From: an uncultured Methylobacillus sp.
GTDB taxonomy: Bacteria > Pseudomonadota > Gammaproteobacteria > Burkholderiales > Methylophilaceae
Direction of reading: 5' to 3'
Assembly (NCBI GenBank): GCA_946478865.1
Contig: CAMLDO010000005.1
Span: 1-64,000 of the forward strand
Length of the DNA: 64,000 nucleotides
Shown here: piece by piece, positions 18,513 to 27,217 of the stretch
How positions within the stretch are numbered: position 1 is the first letter of the stretch
How the letters are laid out: every line of letters starts with the position of its first letter
Made by a program: the position numbers and the translations under genes
The notes under the pieces: generated by a model
What the model was told of the DNA's origin: nothing
The model's input: only the letters and a program-made list of their open reading frames with translations
Database searches by the model: none

Positions 18513-18953
18513 TTATTCGCAAGCTACGACGGCTGGCTTTTCGCCTTCCACGATCTGGCTGTGTGGCAGCCAGGCGACTTCCCACAAATAGCTGTCCGGG
18601 TCACGGAAATAACCGGCATAGCCTCCCCAATAGGTATGAGCTGCCTGCTGGACGATATTGGCGCCGGCGCGTTCCGCCTGGGCCATCAGGATGAAGACTT
18701 CGGTTTTGCTGGAGGCGGTGTGGCTCAGTGCGAACAAGGGCAGGCATTGCTGGGTTCGCTCCCCGCCGATTTCTTCACGCGACCAGAGCGCCAGCTTGAG
18801 GCCGGATTGCAGGTTGAAGTGGACGATGCGGCCGTAAGGCAGCTCGCGGCGCTCGGTGTCATCGGGCGTGAGACCCATTCCATCGCGATAGAACAGAATC
18901 GAACGCTGAATATCGTCTACCGGCAGGGTGATGACATTGATACGGGGAATCAT
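18513..18953 (-). CDS. VOC-superfamily protein
   Basis: 146-aa vicinal-oxygen-chelate protein beginning MIPRINVITLPVDDIQRSILFYRDGMGL, the standard N-terminal half of the fold. A second half ends in GYFRDPDSYLWEVAW, which carries the usual metal-binding glutamate. This subgroup is commonly annotated as glyoxalase/extradiol dioxygenase-like; no substrate can be inferred. It is monocistronic: upstream is a 130-bp gap to the GlcG-like gene, and downstream lies DUF748 on the same strand after 138 bp. Not closely similar to the VOC gene at 13997. Confidence 0.88.
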   Translation of the reverse strand: MIPRINVITLPVDDIQRSILFYRDGMGLTPDDTERRELPYGRIVHFNLQSGLKLALWSREEIGGERTQQCLPLFALSHTASSKTEVFILMAQAERAGANIVQQAAHTYWGGYAGYFRDPDSYLWEVAWLPHSQIVEGEKPAVVACE

Positions 18954-19084
18954 GGTGCTGTCCCTTTCTCGGGATGGCGAGTAAATATCATAGGCCTATT
19001 CCTGCAAATGTGTGGAATATCTTTTGATATCAATCCTATGACTATTGTTACATAGGGGGTGTTGCACTCCCCGGGAAGGAAAAT

Positions 19085-19582
19085 TCAAGGCTGCAGTCTG
19101 TCGCGAATACGGGCGATGCCAGCTTCGGCGCATTCGTCGTCCAGATGTCCGCCAGGAGCGCCGCCAATGCCGATGGCGCCGATAACTTCGTCACCGGCCT
19201 TGATGGGCAAGCCTCCACCCAACAGCAGCAGTCCGTCTATCATCGGCAAGGTCGCGGCCGCCGGGCTTTTCTGCGAAATCTCCAGCATCTTGCCGGTGCT
19301 TTCGCGCATCGATGCGGCGGTGTAAGCCTTGCGGCGGCTGGAATCGAGGGTGTGCGGACCAGCGCCGTCGCCGCGCAGCTGAAGTTTGAGCTGGCCGGCG
19401 CGGTCTACTACTGCCACCGAAACTTTCCAGCCCTTGCTTGTGCAGTATTGCAGGGCTGCTTCGGCAGCGTCGCGTGCGAGCGCGAGCGAGAGGTTTTTCT
19501 GAAGCAGCACGTCCTCGGCCATGGCCGGGGCAGCGAGGAACAAGCAGAGTACAGCTGAGCAAACCATTCGAGAGTGTCGCAT
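19085..19582 (-). CDS. Secreted GlcG/HbpS-like (DUF336) protein
   Basis: 165-aa protein with a cleavable signal peptide (about residues 1-22, ending APAMA) followed by one GlcG/HbpS-like domain of the DUF336 family. Core motifs are AVVDRAGQLKLQLRGDGA, the SRRKAYTAASM helix, GGGLPIKAGDEVIGAIGIGGAPGG and the terminal DDECAEAGI. Family members bind heme or corrinoids or act as small-molecule sensors; this one would be periplasmic. The ATG at 19582 was preferred over an upstream TTG because it has a strong SD (AAGGAGG) and gives a clean signal peptide. Confidence 0.9.
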   Translation of the reverse strand: MRHSRMVCSAVLCLFLAAPAMAEDVLLQKNLSLALARDAAEAALQYCTSKGWKVSVAVVDRAGQLKLQLRGDGAGPHTLDSSRRKAYTAASMRESTGKMLEISQKSPAAATLPMIDGLLLLGGGLPIKAGDEVIGAIGIGGAPGGHLDDECAEAGIARIRDRLQP

Positions 19583-19649
19583 GTCGCTATCCTCCTTCAG
19601 TAACGATAAGGTCACTGCCCGAAATGATGGGCGCAGGCAGCAGTAAAGA

Positions 19650-20471
19650 TTACTCCCCTACGTGCAACAGCAGGCCTTTTTGCCGCGCGGAATGGAAAAA
19701 CCCGAGAAATATGGCCACGCCGCCGATGATATAAATTACGTTGATCCAGGCCGCGGTCAGCAATTGATGCACATTGAACGTGTGCTGGAACAGCAGTTCG
19801 CGCATGCCCTCGAACACATGGCTGGCTGGCAACGCCCATGCTACCGGCTGCAGCCATTCGGGCAGTACGGCGATCGGGTAATACACGGCGGAAAGCGGCT
19901 GCAGCGCGAAAATGGCGACCCAGGCGATGCTTTCCGCGCCCAGGCCGTAACGCATTACGACACCTGCAACCAGCAGGCCGATGGCCCAGCTCATCACGAT
20001 CAGGTTGAGGAAGAACGCGATGAGCGGCAGGCCGAGGTCGAACACGTTGTAGCCGAACAGCGGAATCGCCACCAATGCAGCACCGCCGACGCCGATGAGC
20101 GTGCGCAGCAGGCTCATGAGCAGCAGCGACACGACCATTTCATAAGGCCGCAACGGGCTTACGAACAGGTGGCCGAGGTTGCGCGAATACATTTCCTCCA
20201 TGAACACCAGCGCAATACCGATCTGACCGCGGAACAGCACGTCCCACAGCAGCACGGCGGACAGCAGCACGCCCGTTGCCTGTGCGATGTAGCTGCTGTT
20301 CTGCGCCAGGAACACGGTGATGAAGCCCCACAGCACCATCTGCACGGTGGGCCAGTAGATGAGTTCCAGTATGCGCGGCCACGAGGCGCGCAGCAGGTAG
20401 ACGTGACGCAGCACCATGGCACCGATGCGGCGCGGAGAGAAAGCGATATCCGCCTGGGTGATGTTGTTCAT
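19650..20471 (-). CDS. ABC-2 type transporter permease
   Basis: 273-aa inner-membrane permease of the ABC-2 family with about six transmembrane helices and the conserved PLSAVYYPIAVLPEWLQPVAWALPASHVFEG segment near the end. The start ATG at 20471 overlaps the stop of the upstream ATPase gene by 4 bp (ATGA), so translation is coupled. Together the two encode a Daunorubicin/Nod-factor-type exporter. The substrate is unknown. A longer in-frame ORF upstream merely shadows the ATPase gene. Confidence 0.93.
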   Translation of the reverse strand: MNNITQADIAFSPRRIGAMVLRHVYLLRASWPRILELIYWPTVQMVLWGFITVFLAQNSSYIAQATGVLLSAVLLWDVLFRGQIGIALVFMEEMYSRNLGHLFVSPLRPYEMVVSLLLMSLLRTLIGVGGAALVAIPLFGYNVFDLGLPLIAFFLNLIVMSWAIGLLVAGVVMRYGLGAESIAWVAIFALQPLSAVYYPIAVLPEWLQPVAWALPASHVFEGMRELLFQHTFNVHQLLTAAWINVIYIIGGVAIFLGFFHSARQKGLLLHVGE

Positions 20472-21214
20472 GCCGTCTCCTGTTGCGGCCGGCGGGCGAT
20501 GTCGATGAAAACTTCCTCCAGGTTGTTGAGCCCGTAGCGCGCGATCAGCTCTTTTGGCGCGCCGCTGTCCACCACCTTGCCGCGCTTCATCATGACCACC
20601 TCCGAACACATGCGCTCCACCTCGCTCATGTTGTGCGAGGCCAGCAATATCGTCGCGCCGCTCTGGCGCTGGTAATTTTCCAGATAGCTGCGCACATAGT
20701 CGGCGGTGTCGGGGTCGAGCGAGGCGGTCGGCTCGTCCAGCAACAGCAGCTCGGGCGCGTTGAGCAGCGATTTCGCGAGTGCGACGCGCGTTTTCTGCCC
20801 GGCGGACAGCTTGCCATAGGGGCGGTCCAGCACTTCGACGATGCCCAGGTCTTCCGTCAGCAGGCGGATGCGCTGCTTCACGTCGCGCAAACGGTAGAGA
20901 TGGGCGTATACCGTGAGGTTCTGCCGTACGGTGAGCCGGTGCGGCAGATCGACATAAGGCGACGAGAAATTCATGCGGTGCAGCAGCTTGTAGCGGTGAT
21001 GCAGCATATCCTTGCCGAAGATGCGGATGCTGCCCGCCGTCGGCAGCAACAGGCCGAGCAGCATTGCGATCGTGGTCGTCTTGCCGGCGCCGTTGCCGCC
21101 CAGCAGTGCCGTGGTGATGCCGTCGCGTACCTGGAAATCGATGCCATCCACGGCCCTCACCGGGCCGAAAATCTTGGTGAGGCCGGAAACCTCGATAACG
21201 TGTTCAGAAGTCAT
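20468..21214 (-). CDS. ABC transporter ATP-binding protein (exporter)
   Basis: 248-aa ATPase driving the adjacent ABC-2 permease. Walker A GGNGAGKTT is near residue 40, a degenerate signature LSAGQKTR lies near 140, and Walker B LLLLDEPTASLDPDTADYV follows near 160; the H-loop is in SHNMSEVERM. The start ATG at 21214 gives the usual N-terminus (MTSEHVIEVSGLTKIFG); longer forms run into non-coding sequence. The closest general type is the DrrA/NodI-like subfamily. It forms a two-gene operon with the permease. Confidence 0.94.
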   Translation of the reverse strand: MTSEHVIEVSGLTKIFGPVRAVDGIDFQVRDGITTALLGGNGAGKTTTIAMLLGLLLPTAGSIRIFGKDMLHHRYKLLHRMNFSSPYVDLPHRLTVRQNLTVYAHLYRLRDVKQRIRLLTEDLGIVEVLDRPYGKLSAGQKTRVALAKSLLNAPELLLLDEPTASLDPDTADYVRSYLENYQRQSGATILLASHNMSEVERMCSEVVMMKRGKVVDSGAPKELIARYGLNNLEEVFIDIARRPQQETA

Positions 21215-21372
21215 GAAAGAGACGCAAGCAGGGTAAGCAGGGTGTATCCATTGAACCATCAGCTTACTCGAAAAGTTCCGGCAACGGTTCTGCCTCAGTG
21301 CTGTCTTACAGGTAAACCCAAACCTCGGCCGCAGCGTTCTTGTCTTGTCGAAATGCTGCAAGAGAGTGACTC

Positions 21373-23424
21373 ATGACAGTTTTAACGCGTACCCTTACCG
21401 CCAGCCTTCTTTTTCTGATCGCGCTGTTCGCCATTCCCGCCTTTGCGCAGGAGGACGACCCGAACGCGATCAGCCCGCTGCGTCTCAGCTATCTCGAAGG
21501 CGACGTGGGTTTCTGGCGCAACGGCGCCGAAGACTGGACCGATGCGCGCCTCAACACTCCGTTGGCGCCGGGGGATGCCCTGTACGTGGACGGCGACGGT
21601 ACGCTGGAACTGCAGTTCGGCAGCCGTGCTTTCATACGCGCCAGCGACGACACCGAGCTTAGCGTGGTGAATCAGAGCGTCGATTTTCTGCAGGTCAAGG
21701 TGACCTCCGGGCGCGTTTCATTCGATTTGCGTGCATTGCCTGCCGGTTTCGCGATCGAACTCAATACCCCCAACGCCTTGTTCACCATCGACCGTCCCGG
21801 CTATTACCGCGTCGAGGTGGATGACGACGTGCACTTCATCACGCGCCGCGGCGGCCAGGCCACGATAGTGCCCGCCGGAGGCTCGGCCATGAGCATCTAT
21901 CCTTCGGAGGAGATCGTCGTCGATGGCGACAACGTGGCAAAGGCTGAAACTTACGTGGCGCCTGAACCCGACCGGTGGGACCGCTGGAATTACGAGCGCA
22001 CCGAAGAGGTTCTCGATACCGCCAGCCAGCGCTATCTTTCGTCCGACATCGCCGGTGCCGACGATCTGGACCGCTACGGCCGCTGGCGAGTCGTGCCGGA
22101 TTACGGCACGGTGTGGGTGCCTGAAGTGGCCCATGGCTGGGCGCCATACAGTACCGGGCGCTGGGTATGGGATCCCTATTACCAATGGACCTGGATCGAT
22201 GATTCGCCATGGGGCTGGGCACCGTTCCATTATGGCCGCTGGGTGTATGTGAGCGGTTACTGGGCCTGGGCTCCGGGGCCGGTCGTGCGGCGTGCGGTGT
22301 ATTCCCCCGCGCTGGTGGCGTTTTATGGTGTGGGCAGCGGTGTATCGATCACCATCGGCGGCTCGGTCGGCTGGGTAGCGCTCAGTTGGGGCGAACCTCT
22401 CGTGCCGTGGTGGGGCCGGCCGCGCTTCGTCGGTCACCCGTACTGGGGCGGCTGGGGCGGTCCGCGCGTGGTCAACAATGTCGTCATCAAGAACACCACG
22501 ACCATTAATGTCACCAATATTCAGTATGTGAATACGCGCGTCGGCAATGCATTTGTCGCCGTCCCTCACGAGCGATTCGGCAAGGGTTATGTACAAACCG
22601 CAGCCGTTCCGAATATCCAGGCGCAAAAGAAAACCCTGGTGCGCGGTGCATTGCCGATCAAGCCTGCTGCCGAGAGCGTGACTATCGGCTCTCCCGGTAA
22701 AGTGCGCGTGCCGGAAAAAGCGCTGAATCGCCCTGTCGTCGCCACGCGTGCGCCGCACGAGCAGAAGTTGCCGTGGAGCAGCAGCGACCGCAAGGGTGGA
22801 AAGCCTGCAACGGACGAAGGCTCGCGTTTCCGCACGCGTGAGAACGAGCGATTCATCACCGTGCCCAAGCCTGATGTCCGGGAGCCGGGTCGGCCGCAGT
22901 ACGGCGAGCGGGCCGGGGAAGAACGCCCGCGTCCGCAGCAGCCGCAACGCTACAACGAACGCCGCGAAGCAGCACCTCCTTCCTTCGAAAGCCGCGTGCG
23001 CGAGCAGCGCGAGGATGAAGGGCGCGAAGTCAAGCAACTGCGCGATTTCAAGGAATTCAAGGAATCGCCGTCTGCGCCGCAGCGGTTCGATGCTCCGCGA
23101 CAGGATGCGAGGGACCCGCGTCCCGCCATGCCCGAGGCTCTGCCGCGCACCGAGCGTGAGGAGGTGCCGGAGCGCGAGCGCCCTCAGCCGCGTGCGATCG
23201 AACGCCGTGAACAGCCGCGGGAGTCTCCGGGCCGGTTCGGCGTGCAGGAGCAGGAGCGACGAGAAGCCGTGCCTGCGCCGTCACGTGGAGAGCGCGGCAG
23301 TGCGCGGGGAGGCGAGGCGCGCGATGATGGGCGAAGCGATTTGCCCGGAAATGCGGCGAACCGGATGTTTCGCGGAGGGGAAAAGAAGCAGGATTCCGGC
23401 CGGCAGAACGAGCGCAATCATTAG
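21373..23424 (+). CDS. Secreted FecR-domain, Trp-rich (DUF6600-like) protein
   Basis: 683-aa exported protein. A signal peptide (residues 1-25, ending PAFAQ) is followed by a FecR-like beta domain (about 35-190), then an aromatic-rich module at about 235-360 with repeats such as GRWVWDPYYQWTWIDD and SPWGWAPFHYGRWVYV. The last 200 residues are a low-complexity tail rich in Arg, Glu, Pro and Gln, likely disordered. The architecture matches the DUF6600/FecR proteins of betaproteobacteria, whose function is unknown; a role in the envelope is likely. It ends with an intrinsic terminator. Confidence 0.85.
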   Translation: MTVLTRTLTASLLFLIALFAIPAFAQEDDPNAISPLRLSYLEGDVGFWRNGAEDWTDARLNTPLAPGDALYVDGDGTLELQFGSRAFIRASDDTELSVVNQSVDFLQVKVTSGRVSFDLRALPAGFAIELNTPNALFTIDRPGYYRVEVDDDVHFITRRGGQATIVPAGGSAMSIYPSEEIVVDGDNVAKAETYVAPEPDRWDRWNYERTEEVLDTASQRYLSSDIAGADDLDRYGRWRVVPDYGTVWVPEVAHGWAPYSTGRWVWDPYYQWTWIDDSPWGWAPFHYGRWVYVSGYWAWAPGPVVRRAVYSPALVAFYGVGSGVSITIGGSVGWVALSWGEPLVPWWGRPRFVGHPYWGGWGGPRVVNNVVIKNTTTINVTNIQYVNTRVGNAFVAVPHERFGKGYVQTAAVPNIQAQKKTLVRGALPIKPAAESVTIGSPGKVRVPEKALNRPVVATRAPHEQKLPWSSSDRKGGKPATDEGSRFRTRENERFITVPKPDVREPGRPQYGERAGEERPRPQQPQRYNERREAAPPSFESRVREQREDEGREVKQLRDFKEFKESPSAPQRFDAPRQDARDPRPAMPEALPRTEREEVPERERPQPRAIERREQPRESPGRFGVQEQERREAVPAPSRGERGSARGGEARDDGRSDLPGNAANRMFRGGEKKQDSGRQNERNH

Positions 23425-23438
23425 CCATTTACCAGGCG

Positions 23439-23465
23439 AAAAACGGGTCTTGCGGCCCGTTTTTC
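23439..23465 (+). terminator. Intrinsic terminator after the FecR-domain gene
   Basis: Stem AAAAACGGG (from 23439) with CCCGTTTTT ending near 23464, short loop and T-run. It lies 15 bp after the stop codon. Confidence 0.8.
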
Positions 23466-23575
23466 ATGTGTCGCGGATATTCGCGCTGCATCAAGCGTCT
23501 TGCGTTTTACGCAACGGTTTGCAGCGCGGGCTGTCCTAACGGGATAGCTTGTTTTATCGGGAGATTCTCGAGTTG

Positions 23576-24139
23576 ATGCAGATACGCTACCTGGGTGTTT
23601 TCGGCTTGAGCATTCTGGCTGCCGCATACGCGACCCCCGCCATTGCGGGCGATGCGGCCGGCAACCCGGAGGATCGTTATCGCGTCGAGCCAGTCATCAT
23701 CGTTCCGGTCGAGACAGGAGCGGTGGAACGATCGAGAGCCGAACCCGGCGCACCGGAAGAGGCGAAGCCGCCGCGTGCACCGCGCAAGGTGCCGGAAGTA
23801 CGCGATCCCACTCGCGGCATGTATGATCCCCACACCGATCGCGAAGGCGATGCGCGCTCGCTGGACCAGCTTTCGCGCGACCGGCTCAATATCGACGGCA
23901 AGCGCAGCCGCAGCCTGGATGACCTTGCCAGCCCGTCGCGCGAGCGCAAGCGTATCGACCAGAGTCGCGGGCGATTGAGCGATCCCGGCGAGCGGGTGTA
24001 CGGCACGTCTTCCTTGCGCAATCGGCTTGGCGTGCCGGATTCGCGGCGCGATTACCGGATCGACAGCACGCGGGATTTGCGCCAGGAGCCTATCGACGAG
24101 AACGGTAGCGAGGATTACCGGGTGTACCGCACCCGCTAG
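23576..24139 (+). CDS. Secreted basic low-complexity protein, unknown
   Basis: 187-aa protein with a signal peptide (MQIRYLGVFGLSILAAAYATPAIAGD, cleavage after about residue 24 or 25). The mature part is hydrophilic and rich in Arg, Asp, Ser and Pro, with no cysteine and no clear fold, probably largely disordered. I do not recognise a family. The ATG at 23576 is preferred over an upstream in-frame start because it begins the signal peptide. It follows the FecR-domain gene on the same strand but after a terminator. A similar Arg/Glu-rich character in both proteins hints at a common envelope location. Confidence 0.7.
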   Translation: MQIRYLGVFGLSILAAAYATPAIAGDAAGNPEDRYRVEPVIIVPVETGAVERSRAEPGAPEEAKPPRAPRKVPEVRDPTRGMYDPHTDREGDARSLDQLSRDRLNIDGKRSRSLDDLASPSRERKRIDQSRGRLSDPGERVYGTSSLRNRLGVPDSRRDYRIDSTRDLRQEPIDENGSEDYRVYRTR

Positions 24140-24148
24140 CGTTTTCTT

Positions 24149-24697
24149 TCAAATCCGGCGGATGACCTTGCACGGGCTGCCGGCAGCCAGCACGCCTGAG
24201 GGAATGTCACGCGTCACTACGCTACCGGTGCCGATCACAGAGCCGGCGCCTATGCGCACGCCGGGGCAAACCACCACCCGCCCGCCTATCCACACATCGT
24301 CTTCTATCGTTACCGGCTTGCCCGATTCCAGCCCGGTACGTCGTTCCTCGGCTTCGATCGGATGCGTAGCGGTATAGATATGCACGCCCGGGCCGATCAG
24401 CACGTTGTTGCCTACCCTGACCGGCATCACGTCCAGCACCACGCAGTTCACGTTGAAATACACGTTCTCGCCAAGCGCAATGTTGTAGCCATAGTCGCAA
24501 TGGAAGGGCGGCGTGATGAAGCCGGAAACGGGCTGGCCGAACAGTTCGGCCAGCAGCTCGGCCTTGCGGTCGAGGTCGGCCGGGTCCAGTTGATTGAGCG
24601 TCTGGCAAAGGCGCTGGGCGTGCAAGCGCTCGGCGACGAGCTCAGGGTCGGCGGGGTTGTAGAGCTGGCCCGCCAGCATTTTCTCTTTCTCTGTCAT
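24149..24697 (-). CDS. maa: Maltose/galactoside O-acetyltransferase family protein
   Basis: 182-aa hexapeptide-repeat acetyltransferase. An N-terminal Mac domain (MTEKEKMLAGQLYNPADPEL) is followed by the left-handed beta-helix with repeated hexads (VRVGNNVLIGPGVHIY, IEDDVWIGGRVVVCPG, VRIGAGSVIGTGSVVT). The catalytic histidine lies in the TATHPIEAEERR segment. It transfers acetyl from acetyl-CoA to a sugar hydroxyl; the true sugar is not predictable. It is downstream of the OmpA-family gene on the same strand but separated by a strong terminator, so it needs its own promoter. Confidence 0.9.
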   Translation of the reverse strand: MTEKEKMLAGQLYNPADPELVAERLHAQRLCQTLNQLDPADLDRKAELLAELFGQPVSGFITPPFHCDYGYNIALGENVYFNVNCVVLDVMPVRVGNNVLIGPGVHIYTATHPIEAEERRTGLESGKPVTIEDDVWIGGRVVVCPGVRIGAGSVIGTGSVVTRDIPSGVLAAGSPCKVIRRI

Positions 24698-24708
24698 GGG
24701 TTCCGCAA

Positions 24709-24736
24709 AGAAAAACCCCCGGCAGGGCCGGGGGTT
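24709..24736 (-). terminator. Intrinsic terminator after the OmpA-family gene
   Basis: On the minus strand, a 9-bp GC-rich stem (24727-24735 with 24715-24723) and 3-nt loop are followed by a T-run (A-run at 24709-24715 on the plus strand). It lies between the OmpA-family gene and the acetyltransferase start. Confidence 0.85.
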
Positions 24737-24747
24737 GGGTAGAAAGG

Positions 24748-25425
24748 TTATTGTTGCTGAGGTTGCTGCTGTGCCTGGGGTTGCGGCTCGGCGACGAAAA
24801 TCTCGACGCGCCGGTTCTTGGCGCGATTCTCGGCCGTATCGTTGGACGCAATCGGCTCGCGGGAACCGCGTCCGTCGATTGCGATGCGGCTGGCGGCTAC
24901 GCCGCGAGCCGTGAGGTAGTCGCGCGTGCTGGCGGCACGATTGACCGACAACGGATTATTGATCGCATCGCTGCCGGTGCTGTCGGTATGGCCGATGATA
25001 TGCACGGTGGCGGCGGGATTGTTCACGAGCCCGCTCGCGAATTTGTCGAGGATGGGCCGGAAATTCGGCTTGATGTCTGCGCGGTTGGTATCGAAGGAAA
25101 TATCACTCGGGATTTCCAGTTTGAGGCGATTATCCTCGGTCTTGGTTACTTCAACCCCGGTGCCGGCCGTGGCCTGCTCCATCTGTTCCTTCTGCGCCTG
25201 CATCTTCTTGGACCAGACATTCCCCGCGAGCGCGCCTACCCCGGCACCCACGGCCGCCCCGATGGCGGCGCCCTTGCCCTTGCCGGCGATCCCGCCCAGC
25301 ACGGCTCCGCCTGCGGCGCCGATGCCGGCTCCCTTGGCGGTGTCCTTCTGGGTTTCGGTCATGTTGGCGCAGCCGGTGCCAACGAGGGCGATGATGGTGG
25401 CTGCGATAATGGTGTGCTTGCGCAT
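24748..25425 (-). CDS. OmpA-family lipoprotein with glycine-zipper
   Basis: 225-aa envelope protein. An N-terminal signal ends near Cys19 (LVGTGC), an imperfect lipobox suggesting lipidation. A glycine-zipper membrane segment follows (about 31-70, GAGIGAAGGAVLGGIAG style), then a C-terminal OmpA peptidoglycan-binding domain (about 105-212) with FDTNRADI, HTDSTGSDAIN, SVNRA and NRRVEI. The tail is a short Gln/Pro repeat. Similar to YiaD-type proteins. The ATG at 25425 has an SD (GAAGGAGA) and is chosen over the very long frame that merely shadows upstream genes. Confidence 0.92.
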   Translation of the reverse strand: MRKHTIIAATIIALVGTGCANMTETQKDTAKGAGIGAAGGAVLGGIAGKGKGAAIGAAVGAGVGALAGNVWSKKMQAQKEQMEQATAGTGVEVTKTEDNRLKLEIPSDISFDTNRADIKPNFRPILDKFASGLVNNPAATVHIIGHTDSTGSDAINNPLSVNRAASTRDYLTARGVAASRIAIDGRGSREPIASNDTAENRAKNRRVEIFVAEPQPQAQQQPQQQ

Positions 25426-25547
25426 TTCAGTCTCCTTCAAAGGATTGTTGTTTGAACGAAGGTTGGAACGCGCGGATGCAGCGGGGTTCCGGTTAAAGAT
25501 TGTAAGGATGAGTTTGAGTTTGTTTTCAGCTTCTTGTAGCCCGTGAA

Positions 25548-26201
25548 TCAAGGCTTGGCTGAAAGGAAAATGATGTCGGCGTCGGAGCGCCAGAGCTCGA
25601 ATTTGCGCATGGCCTGCTCGAATGACGTTGAGGCCAGCAGACCGGCGAGCCAGCGTTGCAGGTTCGGCCATGGCTGCGCATCGAACCAAGTACGGTCGGT
25701 TTCGGCAAACTGGCGGATGAAGGGAAAGATGGCGATGTCGGCGAGCGCGGGGCGCGGGCCGAACAGGAAGGGATGCCGGGCGAGGCGCTCCTCCAGCGAG
25801 GCAAGGAAAAGGCTGGCCGCAACGCGATGTTGCAGCGGATCGACGTTTTCGTAGCGATCCGGGTATTTGTAGCGGTCGAGGTGACGTTTGAAATCGCCGT
25901 CGTTGTGCGCGATCAGTTGCAGCATCGCTTCCAGCGATTCGGTTTCGGGTGCGAGCCATTGTTCCGGATCGTTTTTCCGCAGCGCCCACAGCATGATGTC
26001 CAGGCTCTCGTCGATCACGCTGCCGTCCGGCAGCACAAGCACGGGCACCGTGCCTTTGGGTGAGGCTTGCAGCATTTCCTGCGGTTTGGCGCGCAGGGCG
26101 ATTTCGCGCAGTTCGCAGACGGTACCGCTTACGAGCAGCGCCATTCGCGCGCGCATCGCATAAGGGCAGCGGCGGAAGGAGTAGAGGATAGGGTGCTGCA
26201 T
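25548..26201 (-). CDS. Glutathione S-transferase family protein
   Basis: 217-aa cytosolic GST-like protein. The N-terminal thioredoxin-fold domain has a glutaredoxin-like CPYA motif (Cys12-Ala15) and the glutathione-binding VPVLVLPDGSVIDESLDI segment; the C-terminal half is the all-helical GST domain. The Cys active-site type points to omega/beta-like thiol-transferase activity rather than classical conjugation. It lies 9 bp downstream of trhO on the same strand, so the two are probably co-transcribed. Confidence 0.9.
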   Translation of the reverse strand: MQHPILYSFRRCPYAMRARMALLVSGTVCELREIALRAKPQEMLQASPKGTVPVLVLPDGSVIDESLDIMLWALRKNDPEQWLAPETESLEAMLQLIAHNDGDFKRHLDRYKYPDRYENVDPLQHRVAASLFLASLEERLARHPFLFGPRPALADIAIFPFIRQFAETDRTWFDAQPWPNLQRWLAGLLASTSFEQAMRKFELWRSDADIIFLSAKP

Positions 26202-26210
26202 GCGCGGCGC

Positions 26211-27152
26211 TTATTGTTCGCGCGGTTTCTTGCGACGGTCGAATTCGGCCCCGATGTGTTTCTCGCCGCGCTTTTTCGCGAGTTCGATCTGCTTCTGGCG
26301 TTCGGCGACGCTCTGCAGTTGCGTTTCGGACTTGGTGCCATGGCAGTGCGGGCAACTCACGCCGGCTTGGTAGAGCGGCGAGGCTTTTTCCTTCTCGCCG
26401 ATGGGTTGGCGGCAGGCGCGGCAGAATTCGTAGCTGCCTTGCTCCAGACCGTGCTTGACCGAGACGCGCTCGTCGAACACAAAGCATTCTCCCTGCCACA
26501 GGCTTTGCTCCTCGGGCACGGTTTCGAGGTATTTGAGGATGCCGCCTTCGAGGTGATAGACCTCGTCGTAACCGAGGCTGCGCATGAAGGCGGTGGATTT
26601 TTCGCAGCGGATGCCGCCGGTGCAGAACATCGCGATCTTGGGTTTGTCGAGCACGTCCTTGTGCTCATCCACCCATTGCGGCAGTTCTGTGAAGGTGCGC
26701 GTATGCGGGTTGATCGCGCCCTGGAAGGTGCCGATGCCGACCTCGTAATCGTTGCGGGTGTCGATGACGACCACGTTCGGGTCGCTGATGAGCGCGTTCC
26801 AGTCCTGCGGCTTCACGTACTTGCCGGCCATCTTGTTCGGGTCCACGCCGGGAACGCCGAGTTTGACGATCTCTTTCTTGAGCCGCACTTTCATGCGGTA
26901 GAACGGCATCTCCTTCGCCCAGGACTCCTTGTGTTCCAAGGTGGCGAGACGCGGGTCGCTGCGCAGGTAATCGAGCAGGGCATGGATATCGTCCGGCAGG
27001 CCGGCGACGGTGCCGTTGATGCCTTCTTCCGCCAGCAGCAGCGTGCCCTTGATGCCGAGCGCGTTGCATTTATCCAGCAGCGGCTGCTGCAATGCGACGT
27101 AATCGGGCAGGGAGACGAATTTGTAAAGGGCGGCGGTGAGGTAGATCGACAT
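26211..27152 (-). CDS. trhO: tRNA uridine(34) hydroxylase, rhodanese-like TrhO
   Basis: 313-aa YceA/TrhO protein that hydroxylates uridine 34 of certain tRNAs (precursor of 5-carboxymethoxyuridine) in an O2-dependent reaction. It has an N-terminal YceA domain, then a rhodanese domain with the active-site [11 protein letters not shown] containing Cys177 and Cys183. A cysteine-rich C-terminal zinc-like region ([14 protein letters not shown]) completes the family's arrangement. The length is normal. The GST-like gene follows after 9 bp. Confident on family; the reaction is from established work on E. coli. Confidence 0.93.
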   Translation of the reverse strand: MSIYLTAALYKFVSLPDYVALQQPLLDKCNALGIKGTLLLAEEGINGTVAGLPDDIHALLDYLRSDPRLATLEHKESWAKEMPFYRMKVRLKKEIVKLGVPGVDPNKMAGKYVKPQDWNALISDPNVVVIDTRNDYEVGIGTFQGAINPHTRTFTELPQWVDEHKDVLDKPKIAMFCTGGIRCEKSTAFMRSLGYDEVYHLEGGILKYLETVPEEQSLWQGECFVFDERVSVKHGLEQGSYEFCRACRQPIGEKEKASPLYQAGVSCPHCHGTKSETQLQSVAERQKQIELAKKRGEKHIGAEFDRRKKPREQ

Positions 27153-27217
27153 CGGGCAAGTCCATGAAGAGGCAGCAGAATACGCTGCCGGACCGCAATT
27201 TTACACCGGATGCCGGA

